Shown: positions 19,487 to 29,737 of the stretch, piece by piece | How positions within the stretch are numbered: position 1 is the stretch's first letter | How the letters are laid out: the number at the start of each line of letters is the position of its first letter | Source: Pycnococcus provasolii | Taxonomy: Eukaryota > Chlorophyta > Pseudoscourfieldiophyceae > Pseudoscourfieldiales | Length of the DNA stretch: 64,000 bases | Assembly (NCBI GenBank): GCA_049487715.1 | Contig: CP150551.1 | Coordinates: 682,001 to 746,000 of the forward strand | Direction: 5' to 3' | Notes under the pieces: model-generated | What the model saw: only the letters and a program-made list of their open reading frames with translations | Databases searched by the model: none | What the model was told of the DNA's origin: nothing | Translations under genes and position numbers: made by a program

Positions 19487-21530
19487 TTGACACCTTTGCT
19501 TCTCGTCGCAGGGCTGGACAAGGTTGCGCGGATATTTCGCGTATCGTACGCGCAGGGTGGCGAGGGAAGCTCGGCGTACCCGATCCGCGGCGTGGAATCC
19601 TGCTGGAACGCACGTCGTCGCTTCCGGGCGTCGACCACGCGTGCGTGCACATCTGGGACGCGTCGCATGGCGCGTGCACTGCCGTCACGCGTGAGCACTC
19701 TGAGTCTTCGTTGATACTCCGCGTCGTCTATCGCCTGCTCATCTCGGCGTCAATCCTTCCCGAGGGCACAATGTCCCGGCGGCGGCGGCGGCGGCGCAGC
19801 TTCCGCGAGGGACGCTCGCCATATCGCGCCTCATTGACGCCAATTTGGATGACATTGGAGACTGCCCTGCGGACGTCGTCGCGTTCCATCCAAAGCGCGA
19901 CGTACCTTTGCTTCTCGTCGCAGGGCTGGACAAGGTTGCGCGGATATTTCGCGTATCGTACGCGCAGGGTGGCGAGGGAAGCTCGGCGTACCCGATCCGC
20001 GGCGTGGAATCCTGCTGGAACGCACTTCGTCGCTTCCGGGCGTCGACCACGCGTGCGTGCACATCTGGGACGCGTCGCATGGCGCGTGCACTGCCGTCAC
20101 GCGTGAGCACTCTGAGTATTCGTTGATACTCCGCGTCGTCTATCGCCTGCTCATCTCGGCGTCAATCCTTCCCGAGGGCACAATGTCCCGGCGGCGGCGG
20201 CGCAGCTTCCGCGAGGGACGCTCGCCATATCGCGCCTCATTGACGCCAATTTGGATGACATTGGAGACTGCCCTGCGGACGTCGTCGCGTTCCATCCAAA
20301 GCGCGACGTACCTTTGCTTCTCGTCGCAGGGCTGGACAAGGTTGCGCGGATATTTCGCCGTCACGCGTGAGCACTCTGAGTCTTCGTTGATACTCCGCGT
20401 CGTCGCGTTCCATCCAAAGCGCGACGTACCTTTGCTTCTCGTCGCAGGGCTGGACAAGGTTGCGCGGATATTTCGCGTATCGTAAGCGCAGGGTGGCGAG
20501 GGAAGCTCGGCGTACCCGATCCGCGGCGTGGAATCCTGCTGGAACGCACGTCGTCGCTTCCGGGCGTCGACCACGCGTGCGTGCACATCTGGGACGCGTC
20601 GCATGGCGCGTGCACTGCCGTCACGCGTGAGCACTCTGAGTCTTGTCACGCGTGAGCACTCTGAGTCTTCGTTGATACTCCGCGTCGTCGCGTTCCATCC
20701 AAAGCGCGACGTACCTTTGCTTCTCGTCGCAGGGCTGGACAAGGTTGCGCGGATATTTCGCGTATCGTACGCGCAGGGTGGCGAGGGAAGCTCGGCGTAC
20801 CCGATCCGCGGCGTGGAATCCTGCTGGAACGCACGTCGTCGCTTCCGGGCGTCGACCACGCGTGCGTGCACATCTGGGACACTGCGCGTGCACTGCCGTC
20901 ACGCGTGAGCACTCTGAGTCTTCGTTGATACTCCGCGTCGTCTATCGCCTGCTCATCTCGGCGTCAATCCTTCCCGAGGGCACAATGTCCCGGCGGCGGC
21001 GGCGCAGCTTCCGCGAGGGACGCTCGCCATATCGCGCCTCATTGACGCCAACTTGGATGACATTGGAGACTGCCCTGCGGACGTCGTCGCGTTCCATCCA
21101 AAGCGCGACGTACCTTTGCTTCTCGTCGCAGGGCTGGACAAGGTTGCGCGGATATTTCGCCGTCACGCGTGAGCACTCTGAGTCTTCGTTGATACTCCGC
21201 GTCGTCGCGTTCCATCCAAAGCGCGACGTACCTTTGCTTCTCGTCGCAGGGCTGGACAAGGTTGCGCGGATATTTCGCGTATCGTACGCGCAGGGTGGCG
21301 AGGGAAGCTCGGCGTACCCGATCCGCGGCGTGGAATCCTGCTGGAACGCACGTCGTCGCTTCCGGGCGTCCTTTGCTTCTCGTCGCATGGCGCGTGCACT
21401 GCGCGTGAGCACTCTGAGTCTTGTCACGCGTGAGCACTCTGAGTCTTCGTTGATACTCCGCGTCGTCGCGTTCCATCCAACAAGCGCCGCAGGGTGGCGA
21501 GGGAAGCTCGGCGTACCCGATCCGCAATGT
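19487..21530. repeat. Complex tandem array of a UTP18-like WD-repeat gene fragment
   Basis: Seven copies of the core GCAGGGCTGGACAAGG start at 19508, 19920, 20326, 20444, 20729, 21128 and 21246, with partial copies to ~21530. Spacings are roughly 400, 285 and 118 bp, and the 20326-20444 pair recurs as 21128-21246, 802 bp later, so there is a higher-order unit of ~0.8 kb. Translated, the core reads SRLIDANLDD, VVAFHPKRDVPLLLVAGLDK and VARIFRV, closely resembling the start of the WD domain of the nucleolar protein UTP18. The following SAAWNPAG, VVASGRRP and VHIWDASHGA blocks fall in other frames. All copies share these frame breaks, so amplification followed pseudogenisation. No intact UTP18 gene is in the window. 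Confidence 0.75.
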
Positions 21531-21544
21531 CCTGCGAACACATA

Positions 21545-22112
21545 ACACTTTTTGCCGCACTGCAAAAAAAAGGTTGTAAACAACTTTTCAGTTGTGCCGT
21601 TTCTGCGTTTTGCAGAAGGAAGAAGAGTTCCTCCCGAAGGGCCTGGTCGAGAAAATGAGGATTGTCAGAATTATTCAGGATGAATTGAACGAGAAAACGT
21701 TCGGAAAAATGTCTTACGAATCATACCACTCTGTATTTTAGAGTATTTTTAATTTTGTCAGGTGTTGTTTTATCGACTTTGAAGAAGAGGTTTTCGAAAT
21801 CTTTCGACTTACAGACCACACTGGAGTTGAAGGTTTAGTTAGAAAAAGAGTGTGCGTCTGCATCGGGGAGAGGAATTTTAGACTAACCTCCCGAGGAATG
21901 GTTGCAAAGCTTTCGCTTTTACTATCCCGAATACGCATTGCTGCGGTAAGGGGAGAGTGGAGAATCGAACTCCAGACCTCGCCCATGCTCGTGCATGGAC
22001 ATTATGCTAACCCCCAATCGGAGGTGACACAGCACATATACAAAATTGTGAGGCGAAAGGGCGGAAATGCAAATCTTCATTTCCCAACCAACGCGCCATC
22101 CACATCACATCC
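21545..22112. other. AT-richer degenerate region between the array and the Rieske gene
   Basis: Composition differs from its surroundings. Short frames such as KEEEFLPKGLVEKM (from ~21617) and IDFEEEVFEIFRLTDHTG (from ~21773) follow acceptor-like CAG sites, suggesting decayed coding DNA that I could not identify. A tRNA-like element lies at its right end, and the remainder is the Rieske gene promoter. Confidence 0.4.
21951..22017 (-). other. tRNA-like element (B-box plus A-box-like; probable tRNA relic)
   Basis: On the minus strand a good T-arm (TGGAG / TTCGATT / CTCCA) with a consensus B-box is preceded by an A-box-like TTAGCATAATG with a possible 4-bp D-stem GCAT/ATGC. The anticodon region is ~5 nt too short, acceptor pairing is poor, and no anticodon can be assigned. 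It may be a degraded tRNA or a tRNA-derived SINE head. Confidence 0.35.
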
Positions 22113-23264
22113 ATGTCTCACATGCATCACATGCTCCTCCTCCCGCGCTGGCCGTCGCGCTCTTCCCCCCTCTCCCGCGCGCGCACGCTTCCGTCGCGCT
22201 TCTACACGCAGCCTTCGTCACACGATGCGGAGCCTAAGTCCGTGTTCGCGTCTGGGTGGATCCTCGCCGCCCCCCTCGACGACCGCCTCTCCACGCCAAA
22301 CTCGTACATATCAACAGTCGTCGCGGGGCACCGCGTCATAATCACGAGAACATCCTCCTCCTCTCTGGCCGCCTTCTACAACTCGTGCATTCACCACGGC
22401 GCGGCTCTTGTCGACGAGTCGTCGTGTGGCCACCTAGATCCCTCAAATGATTGTCGTCTCGTGTGCCCTTACCACGGCTGGGAGTACTCTGGAGATTCTG
22501 GAGATTTGAAGCGAGCGACAAGTGCGACAAACATTGACTGGGAAAAGCAGAAGCCGTCCTTAAAAAGCATACCCGTGCAAGCTCTAGGAAGCTGGGTCTT
22601 CGTCCAGCTGCATCCGTCCCAAATAACCTCCGACGTCGCAACCTATTTAAACCACGACGAGGTCACGACGGCTCTCACAACATCCCCACAACTCTCGTTG
22701 GAAAACAAGCACCTCGTCGCCACGGAAACGTACCAACTGGACTGCAACTGGAAGGTGTTCGTGGACAACTACCTAGACGGCGGCTACCACGTTCCGTTCG
22801 CTCACCCGAGCCTGAGCGACGCGCTCGACCCGTCGGCGTACACGAACATTCCCGGCGCACGGTGCTCGCTCCAGCGCACGAGGGGGAACCAGTCCGACCC
22901 GCGCGTCGGCGACGCGGATGCGCTCTACATCTGGCTCTATCCGCACGTGATGATCAACGCGTACGGCGACGGCATCATTGACACGAACGTCGTGATTCCC
23001 ATCAGCGAGAGTCGATGCGCGGTGACGTTCGAGTGGTTCGCTCCGAGAGGAATCTCCGCGGCAAACGTCAGGCGTCTCGTCGAGGGATCCGACGCCGTTC
23101 AGCGCGAGGATATGCACCTGTGCCGGCTCGTGCAGAATGGGCTTGCGAGTCCGCCGTACGACGACGAAGGTGGTCGGTACGCGCAGCCGGAGGAGATGAT
23201 GTTCCGCTTCCACCAAACTCTGTACGACGACCTGCAAAGGCATGGGTACGTCGAGGATTCTTAA
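22113..23264 (+). CDS. Rieske-type non-haem iron oxygenase, choline-monooxygenase-like
   Basis: 383 aa from ATG 22113. The N-terminal ~38 residues are Arg/Ser/Pro-rich and suit an organelle transit peptide. The Rieske [2Fe-2S] ligands are CIH and CPYH; the spacing between them is longer than usual because of a ~6-residue insertion (ESSCGHLDPSNDC). The catalytic domain has the mononuclear-iron motif DNYLDGGYHVPFAH, with His-x4-His and the bridging Asp. Plant choline monooxygenases and related algal oxygenases share this architecture and hydroxylate small quaternary amines in the plastid stroma with reduced ferredoxin. Choline as substrate is inferred only. TGTAA follows the stop by 13 nt (23277-23281). 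Confidence 0.9.
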   Translation: MSHMHHMLLLPRWPSRSSPLSRARTLPSRFYTQPSSHDAEPKSVFASGWILAAPLDDRLSTPNSYISTVVAGHRVIITRTSSSSLAAFYNSCIHHGAALVDESSCGHLDPSNDCRLVCPYHGWEYSGDSGDLKRATSATNIDWEKQKPSLKSIPVQALGSWVFVQLHPSQITSDVATYLNHDEVTTALTTSPQLSLENKHLVATETYQLDCNWKVFVDNYLDGGYHVPFAHPSLSDALDPSAYTNIPGARCSLQRTRGNQSDPRVGDADALYIWLYPHVMINAYGDGIIDTNVVIPISESRCAVTFEWFAPRGISAANVRRLVEGSDAVQREDMHLCRLVQNGLASPPYDDEGGRYAQPEEMMFRFHQTLYDDLQRHGYVEDS

Positions 23265-23361
23265 GTTTGTTTCTACTGTAAAGTAAGTTATCACATAACA
23301 ATATTGGTTTTATTTCATACTACGATAGTCTATGTTACACGTCATCATCAAAGTAGAAACA

Positions 23362-23974
23362 TCAAATCTTCCCTTCTCCAGATAACTCCTCTTCGAGCAG
23401 CCTCACCTGCTCTCTCGCCTTTCTCAGCTGATCTTCCAAACGTGCTCTTCGATCGCCGTCACCGGCTGTTCCCGTGAGGTAGTACTCCACGCCGAGCTCT
23501 CGGTAGTCGACGGTGAGCTCCTCGCCAGCTGGCACCAGTCGCGTCGTTTTGTAGCCGTTGAATCCGCCCACGTGCTCCGCTTCCACGAATCGGACGCTCG
23601 GACTGTCGCTGTGGTTGAGATACCAGCTGATGTCCAGCGTGTGCAGTCCTGTGGCGTTCACGCCGTATACAAGCGTCGCCTCGTCGCGCGGCACGTCAGG
23701 CCTCGCCCTGGACGCGTCGTCGTCGAGCGGCGCGAAGAAGCTCTTCGCGAGGTCACGCACCTCAGGTGCAAGAGCTTTGAGTTCCTTCGCGGTGACTGAG
23801 ACAAACTCCTCCCTGCTCTTCAAGTGTTCGTTCACGCACGCGAACGGATTTGTGTCTGCGGGTATGTCTCTGATTGCGATGACGCCGACACCCTCGATGG
23901 GCGAGGCTGCGAGCTTGACCCACACCGTCTCACGCAGGTGCTTCATGATGGCACGCTTCTGCTCCTGTTCTGAT

Positions 23975-24009
<35 letters not shown>

Positions 24010-24036
24010 TGCCGCTGCACTTGACGACGCGAGCAT
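23362..24036 (-). CDS. SET-domain protein (putative protein lysine methyltransferase)
   Basis: From ATG 24036 the protein has 224 aa. It opens with MLASSS and a poly-Ala run, then the SET domain: SPIEGVGVIAIRDIPA at the start, YLNHSDSPSVRF (the NHS motif for AdoMet), and GEELTVDYREL at the end. A coiled-coil-like tail (ARLEDQLRKAREQ) follows. The insert between the two SET halves is short, as in small single-domain SET proteins of algae. Substrate unknown. An acceptor-like TTACGTTTCAG just upstream of ATG 24036 means an additional 5' exon is possible; the frame continues upstream without another ATG. Confidence 0.82.
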
Positions 24037-25095
24037 GTTGCTTCTGAAACGTAAACGTTGTGCTTTATTCTGGATGATGACGCCGCCGCCGCCGTTTCGT
24101 TGGTTCCTCGGAGCAACACGCGTTCGTATCGCTCCGACAGGAAGAGCCCGGGCGCCTGCGGACGCGGTGGTGAGGCACCGCAAGCAAAAGCCAAAAGCCA
24201 ACAGCGTGGTGGTTTTTTTTTTTTTATAAAAATTTGATGAAAAATGTGACTGTGTATGCCCAAACAGAAAGCGAGTGCCAAGAGCCCAACGAACTACTTA
24301 GTACTATTGAATGTAAGATTCAACCGACACAACACACAGGCAACAGGTGAGCCTCAAGTTGAGTGAGGCTGCTAAGCAACACAGAAAAGATGATAACTAA
24401 GGTTAGGATGATAATAATGGCGGACACACCTCCACCTCCACCTCCAGGGGACTCCTTGACGAAAGGGCAAAGGGCAAAAAACTGAAAAAGGACCCCAGCT
24501 AGACAAGTGCCCTAATAACCCGAACCCTAACCCTAACCCTAACCCTAACCGCAACCCGAACCCGACCTCCCGTAACCCTAACCGGAACCCTAACCGGAAC
24601 TCCCGTAACCCTACCCGGTACCAAATAACGTCTGGGCTGCGTTTTATGTATGGAACCCTGCATTGCATTTACAGTGACAGTGAGGGAAGGTGCAAGGTGA
24701 GAGAGAGAGGCTCATCACGGTGGGTGGGGATCCCACCGGCGTTTTGATCTTATAACAGCTGGGACAGCATAGCATGTAAGGGTACCCTAGGACTATGCGA
24801 AGTAAGTGCCTCTTAGTTCCCGAAACGTCACATTCACGTTCACTTCTGTGCTTCATCAGCAGCAATCAGCAGACTACGATAGACTGGCTGGCGCTCGCCT
24901 CTTCTTATAGGTTACGGTAGTTTCTGGTCGTCAGCTGGCCATCAAACTACTGGTTCGACTCAATTTTGGCAACATACTGCGATAGGGGGGCCGGCCGGCC
25001 ATTGGTTGAGTTTTGTGATTCACTGTCTCCTTAAGTCTCCCTCAGTCCTCCTCCTTAAGTCTCCTTCTTTCTTCACATACGTACATAAATACACA
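24037..25095. promoter_or_regulatory. Divergent intergenic region (SET protein / PKA-like kinase)
   Basis: 1.06 kb. Includes a degenerate telomere-type block, a GA run near 24700 and a T-free leader before the kinase ATG. A repeated CTCCTTAAGTCTCC motif occurs at ~25028-25062, shortly before the kinase start. No further gene seen. Confidence 0.45.
24522..24617. repeat. Degenerate interstitial telomere-type repeat block
   Basis: Four exact CCCTAA units (about 24525-24550) followed by variants such as CCGAACCC, TAACCGGAACC and CCCGTAACCC to ~24617. The drift suggests an old insertion. Confidence 0.8.
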
Positions 25096-26148
25096 ATGTC
25101 GTCGTTCTTCAGTCGCATGGCGACCGGCGGACGCTCGTCGAACCCGCAGAACAATGTCGGCGGTGTGCCGGAGTATGAGTTTGGCGCGCTGTACAAGTCG
25201 CTCGACGACCTCGAGTTTCTCGAGACACTGGGAACGGGAACATTTGGCCGCGTGCGCCTCGTTCAGCACAAGGGAGACGGGCGCTTCATGGCTCTCAAGG
25301 TTTTAAAACTGCACGAAATTGTGCGGCTAAAGCAGGTGGACCACATATTAGCCGAGAGGGAAATCTTGAGCTCCATTCACCACCCATTCATCGTCAACCT
25401 CTTCAGCTCCTTCAGGGATGCAAACAACCTGTACATGCTCATGGAGTTTGTCAGCGGGGGTGAGATTTTCAGCCACCTGCGCCGCGCCGGACGCTTCACG
25501 AACGAGGCGGTGCAGTTCTACGCCGGCTCCATCGTGCTCGCCTTGCAGTACTGCCACAGCAAGGACATAATCTACCGGGACCTGAAGCCGGAGAACCTCC
25601 TTCTCGACGACAAGGGATACCTGAAAATCACCGACTTTGGCTTCGCGAAGCGCGTCGTCGACCGCACGTGGACGCTGTGCGGCACGCCAGAGTACCTGGC
25701 ACCAGAGATCATCCAGTCGAAGGGTCACGGGAAGGGGGTGGACTGGTGGGCAGTTGGCGTGCTCATCTACGAGATGCTCTCCGGATATCCTCCGTTCTAC
25801 GACGAAAATCCGTTCGGCATCTACCAGAAGATTCTCAGCGGGAAGGTTGCGTTCCCAAGGCACTTTGACGCGATGGCAAAGGACCTCGTGAAGAAGCTGC
25901 TCACGGCGGACCGCACGAAGCGGCTGGGTAACCTGAAGGGCGGCGCGGAGGACATCAAGCGGCACAAGTGGTTCAAGAGCTTCGACTTCAACGCGCTCAT
26001 CAACTTTGAGTACGCCGCACCTATTCAGCCGGAGGTGGCTAACGCAGGCGACACGTCGAACTTCGACAAGTACCCTGAGAGCGTAGACGACGGCACCGGC
26101 CCAAAGTTGGACGCGGCGACGGCGGAGAAACTCTTTGCAGACTTCTAG
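25096..26148 (+). CDS. cAMP-dependent protein kinase-like catalytic subunit (AGC kinase)
   Basis: 350 aa from ATG 25096, the length of a PKA catalytic subunit. Motifs in order: glycine loop GTGTFGRV, Lys in ALKVLK, helix-C Glu in AEREIL, YRDLKPEN (the YRD form typical of AGC kinases), DFGFAK, activation loop TWTLCGTPEYLAPE with the phospho-Thr position, and a C-terminal hydrophobic motif ending FADF at the very end, as in PKA and PKG catalytic domains. There is no cyclic-nucleotide-binding domain, so it is PKA-C-like rather than PKG. PKA is absent from land plants but present in several algae with flagella. The class III cyclase 5 kb away would be its logical second-messenger source, though linkage alone proves nothing. 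Confidence 0.93.
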   Translation: MSSFFSRMATGGRSSNPQNNVGGVPEYEFGALYKSLDDLEFLETLGTGTFGRVRLVQHKGDGRFMALKVLKLHEIVRLKQVDHILAEREILSSIHHPFIVNLFSSFRDANNLYMLMEFVSGGEIFSHLRRAGRFTNEAVQFYAGSIVLALQYCHSKDIIYRDLKPENLLLDDKGYLKITDFGFAKRVVDRTWTLCGTPEYLAPEIIQSKGHGKGVDWWAVGVLIYEMLSGYPPFYDENPFGIYQKILSGKVAFPRHFDAMAKDLVKKLLTADRTKRLGNLKGGAEDIKRHKWFKSFDFNALINFEYAAPIQPEVANAGDTSNFDKYPESVDDGTGPKLDAATAEKLFADF

Positions 26149-27410
26149 AGGCGAAACGCGTCAACCTAACATTCAGTAATTGGAATGCCGTTCACTTCGT
26201 GCGTGTTTTTGCTTACCTTGCATGAATTTTGCGCCCTGTTGAAGTTGAAGCGCGTCCTCGCGCGTTTCGTGATATGATATCAGCGCATACTAGATCATAG
26301 AAGGTAACTACGGAGACATTACGGAGTCTGCGCGCCCTAGCCCTAACCCTAACCCTAACCCTAACGACAGACCGAGTTAGGTTTTTCCGAGTCGTGGGCA
26401 CCAGTGCTTCAGGTTCCCCTGACCGGTCTTGTCGTTGATTGCGTCATTTCCGATGACCAATTACCAACCCTTCGCTTTGTTGCACCTCTTTGTTGCGTTG
26501 GGTCCCAATCCATCTCACTGGCAACTGGCCCTCTCGCAGTCTCGCAGACCGCCCGCCCAAATGAGGCAACGACGTGCGTTTGACTGAAAGTCGGAAAGCC
26601 TTTGATTTCATTCACTCACCGAGCACTTGTTGGTAGTCTACCTTAAGGTTACAATATGGGATTGGGATACAGTCTTGGCATCCCCAGAGGAGACTACCGT
26701 ATCATCTGCCCATTCCAGTAGGAAGTACTGAATGGGGAATGGGGAACGAAAGAGGTGAACGAAAGAACCAGAACAAAGCCGCGCATCCAACAAACCAAAC
26801 CAAACGTAAGAGGAAAGCCGTCGGCCTCTGACCAAGGGACTGCCGACTGCCGACTGGCAAGTGGCAACTCGCCTCAGTCTGTCAGTGGCCTGCCTCAGTC
26901 AGTGGGCCTGCTTTCTTTCGCAATACTGCGCCGACGACGCCTATTCTTACCGTAATATGGTTATTCAGGTTTCTTGCAACAGAGTGAGTTGTCTCCGCTC
27001 CTCCTCGAAAAGACTCGCCAAGAAACACCACTGCCGCGCCACTGCCACACCGCCAGCCAAGGAACAGCGACAACTCTTCGGGTGCTCTTCGGGTCCTTAT
27101 TAGCGTTTTTGTCGCAGCTTATTATTAGTAAAGCAGCTTAAGCAGCGCACACACCACCTCTGCTCTCTGCTCTGCTTGCTCTGCTCTCGTGGAGTTGTCT
27201 GCTTACTTACCTGCTCACTTACTAGGCCGTCCGCGAACATAAGGCCCTCGTGCCGTAGTAAGCTATCGCGTTTTGGTCAGGGCGTCTGTCGGCGTCGCCC
27301 TCAAGCGAGCGAGAGAGATTGAGAGGTTTTCGAGAGCGGGCTTCTTTTTGCAGCAAAAAGCAAGCAACAAACAAACCCGCCGTATCTCTTTACATAGCAC
27401 AGCAGTACCA
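26149..27410. other. Intergenic region, 1.26 kb
   Basis: Contains a telomere-type tract near its left end, GAACGAAAG direct repeats near 26746-26766, and CTCTGCT-type repeats at ~27165-27190 in the EF-hand gene's upstream region. I see no coding frame with protein-like content and no recognisable RNA gene. Confidence 0.45.
26335..26365. repeat. Interstitial telomere-type repeat, about five units
   Basis: CCCTAG followed by four CCCTAA units. It lies 187 bp downstream of the kinase stop and ~1 kb upstream of the EF-hand gene, so it is one of the two tracts not close to a start codon. Confidence 0.85.
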
Positions 27411-28762
27411 ATGATTCGTGCTCGTCGGCGTGTCAAGGGAGGACCGAATCGAAATAGAAGAGGCGCGGCAGAAGATGTACGTCCCGTTCTTGCCCACAAA
27501 CAACCACACAACTGCACAACTCTTCTCTGGTGATTTATTCTGCTTTTTTGTTTTTTGTTGAGTCAAAAGGAACCACACCACGCAAACAAAAAAACAACCG
27601 AGCAGAAACAAGCTGACAAAAAACGCAATTACACACAACACTTGCTTTCCAGGTTCCCGACAGCATACGCGAGAAGATCGACGACCGCAAGCTCGAGCTG
27701 CTGTACCACCAGTTCAGGCTGTTCGACACGGACGGCAGCGGCCTCATCTCGTGTGCAGAGCTCGGGCTGCTGCTACGAAGCGTGGGCGAGAACCCCGTCG
27801 AGTCGCGCATCCAGGAGATGGTCAAGGAGGTGGACCAAGACGAAACGGGAGACCTGTCTTTCGGCGAGTTTGTCACGCTGTGGTTCAACTACGTGCAGGT
27901 GAGCGAGTCGGAGGAGCAGCTTCTGCGCATGGCGTTCGAGTTTTTTGACAAGGATTCGTCTGGAACCATCGAGCTCGAGGAGCTGCGAGAGGTGCTCATG
28001 CACATTGGCGACCCGCTCACCGGGAGGGAGGTGGACACGTTCTTCACCTCGGTGGACCGCAACGGAGACGGCGTGATCCAGTACGAGGAGTTCATGAAGT
28101 TCCTCAAGGAGCAGAACATGAACCGCATATCCGCGGAGCTTGACAACTTGCTCGGCAGCTCGAAAGCCGAGGGAGGGGAGACGGAGCTGAAGGCTTCGGA
28201 CAACGACAAGGCGCTCGTAGACGAGCACGCGCTCGTGGAGCCGCTCGACGAGTGGAAGCGCACGGACATCGTGTTTCCCAGACTGCGTCTCGGGCAGCGC
28301 GGCTCCATAGCGCTGGGCAGGGGCAAGGGTGGCCACGAGTACGGCAACGGCCCTTCGCTGCCGCCGTCGTTGGCGGACCCCTTCTCCATAAAGTCCTTGA
28401 CGAACTCGTCTCTGGGTTCCATCGTCGAGGAGGAGAATGCGGGCGGCGGCGGCGGCGGCGGCGGCGGCGCAGGTGCAGAGGCGGAGCAGGAGAAGAAGGT
28501 TGAGGAGGGGGAGGCGCCGGCGGCTGCGCCACCACCATCAAATTCCCACGAGGCGGCGGACCAGGTTCCCGCTGCATCGGCTCCTGCGACGGAGTGGATG
28601 GACGACGTCACAACAGCTCCACCTCCTCCGCCACCCGCAGAAGCAAAGGGTGCGGAAGCAGAAGAACCTTCTTCTGCGCCGCCCGCCGAACCTGCCGCTG
28701 ATGCCGCCGCTGGCGCGGGAGCGAAGGGTGACGCGGAGGCGCCAGCAGCACCGTCAGAGTGA
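27411..28762 (+). CDS. Calmodulin-like protein with four EF-hands and a long Ala/Pro-rich tail
   Basis: Two exons, 27411-27476 and 27653-28762 (donor GTACGT, acceptor TTTCCAG), in phase 0, giving 391 aa. Exon 1 encodes a basic leader (MIRARRRVKGG). Four complete EF-hand loops follow: DTDGSGLISCAE, DQDETGDLSFGE, DKDSSGTIELEE and DRNGDGVIQYEE, each with Asp at position 1 and Glu at 12, so all should bind Ca. The core is calmodulin-sized (~residues 25-175). The C-terminal ~215 residues are acidic, then Gly/Ala/Pro-rich and probably disordered. The first exon is inferred from splice signals and frame; the second is certain. A TGTAA poly(A) candidate is at 28780-28784. Confidence 0.85.
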
Positions 28763-28834
28763 AAAAAAAAAACAAAGTTTGTAAAAAATCTTGCCCCCAT
28801 TACGTTACAACCTCGCTAGAGTACAACTCGGCGC

Positions 28835-29737
28835 CTATACAACAGCCTGCCGCCGCAGCTCGGCGTCGAGGCGCTCGAGGGCGTCCGCGGCGAGCCAGAG
28901 CGACGAGGCCCACCGACCCTCGCGGCCTCGGTCACAGCCAACTCCCCAGCTCGCGCGTCCAGCCCCGCCGCCACCGTGACGTGTTGCAGCGAGTGCGCGA
29001 AGGGCACGCGCGTGGCTTCCTGGCGTCGTCGGCACATTGTTTCGTTGCCACAGTTGCGACGGCGGTGGCGGCTGCGGCGGCGTTGAGAATGCAACGTCGA
29101 AGGGTGCAGCATCGTCGTTCGGCAGAAGGTTCTCGTCGCCTTCGTCCTCCTCCTCGCCTCCGTCTTCTTCACTCTCCTCCGTCGTCCAAGCAGTGGCACA
29201 GTGTTCTTCTCCGCCGTTAGCCTCCTCCTCCTCCTCAACTGCTCCTCGCAGCGTCTCAACTTGCACATCCTCTTCCACGCCATCACCTTGACGCCCTTCG
29301 GCGATCGCGTAACGGCACCCCAGAAGCTCGCAAGGCTGCACACCGTCGGGGCACGCGCGGTACGGTGGGTCTCGCAGCGGCCCATCTTTCCCGAGCGTGG
29401 CAATTCCGATCACCGCGGCAATCTCGACGTCAATGCACCGGTACCCGTTTGCCAAGGTGAGACATCCTTCGCCCTTTACGTTCAGAGGTCTTAGCAGGAT
29501 CGTTCGCGCGTCGTCCGTCTCTGGCCTTTGTGCGAGCAGGCCCATCCACGGCTGTTGTGGGCACGGTGCGTTGACGATAGCCACCTGCGGCTCCACGTCT
29601 TTGAGAGGAGTGGGCATTTCTAAGCCGCCGTTGGTATTCTTATCAAACGGCCAGGCATCGCGTAGTCGTTTTACTCTTCGTCGTCGTGCTTCTCGTATTT
29701 GTTTGTGGGTGACAGGCACCGGACTTGTACTCGCCAT
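28835..29737 (-). CDS. Uncharacterised acidic protein
   Basis: 300 aa from ATG 29737; an upstream in-frame ATG at 29821 would add 28 residues. I do not recognise the family. The N-terminus is basic (KQIREARRRRVKRLRDAW). It is followed by a compact Cys/Gly-rich segment (NAPCPQQPWMGLL, PYRACPDGVQPCELLGC), then a strongly acidic stretch (~residues 170-220) and a C-terminal helix (LAADALERLDAELRR). It is divergent with MAK11 across a telomere-type tract. Its frame is intact, but no conserved motif supports a function. Confidence 0.55.
   Translation of the reverse strand: MASTSPVPVTHKQIREARRRRVKRLRDAWPFDKNTNGGLEMPTPLKDVEPQVAIVNAPCPQQPWMGLLAQRPETDDARTILLRPLNVKGEGCLTLANGYRCIDVEIAAVIGIATLGKDGPLRDPPYRACPDGVQPCELLGCRYAIAEGRQGDGVEEDVQVETLRGAVEEEEEANGGEEHCATAWTTEESEEDGGEEEDEGDENLLPNDDAAPFDVAFSTPPQPPPPSQLWQRNNVPTTPGSHARALRALAATRHGGGGAGRASWGVGCDRGREGRWASSLWLAADALERLDAELRRQAVV

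Noticed and set aside
19739-21583. Long minus-strand frames in the 19.5-21.5 kb array
   Set aside because: Open only because of GC-rich repeat composition; the same segment is open in several frames and on both strands, and only the plus-strand pieces resemble a known protein (UTP18).
28759-29220. Plus-strand Arg-rich frame downstream of the EF-hand gene
   Set aside because: Begins inside the 3' flank and runs antisense to the acidic unknown gene; composition is a GC artefact.
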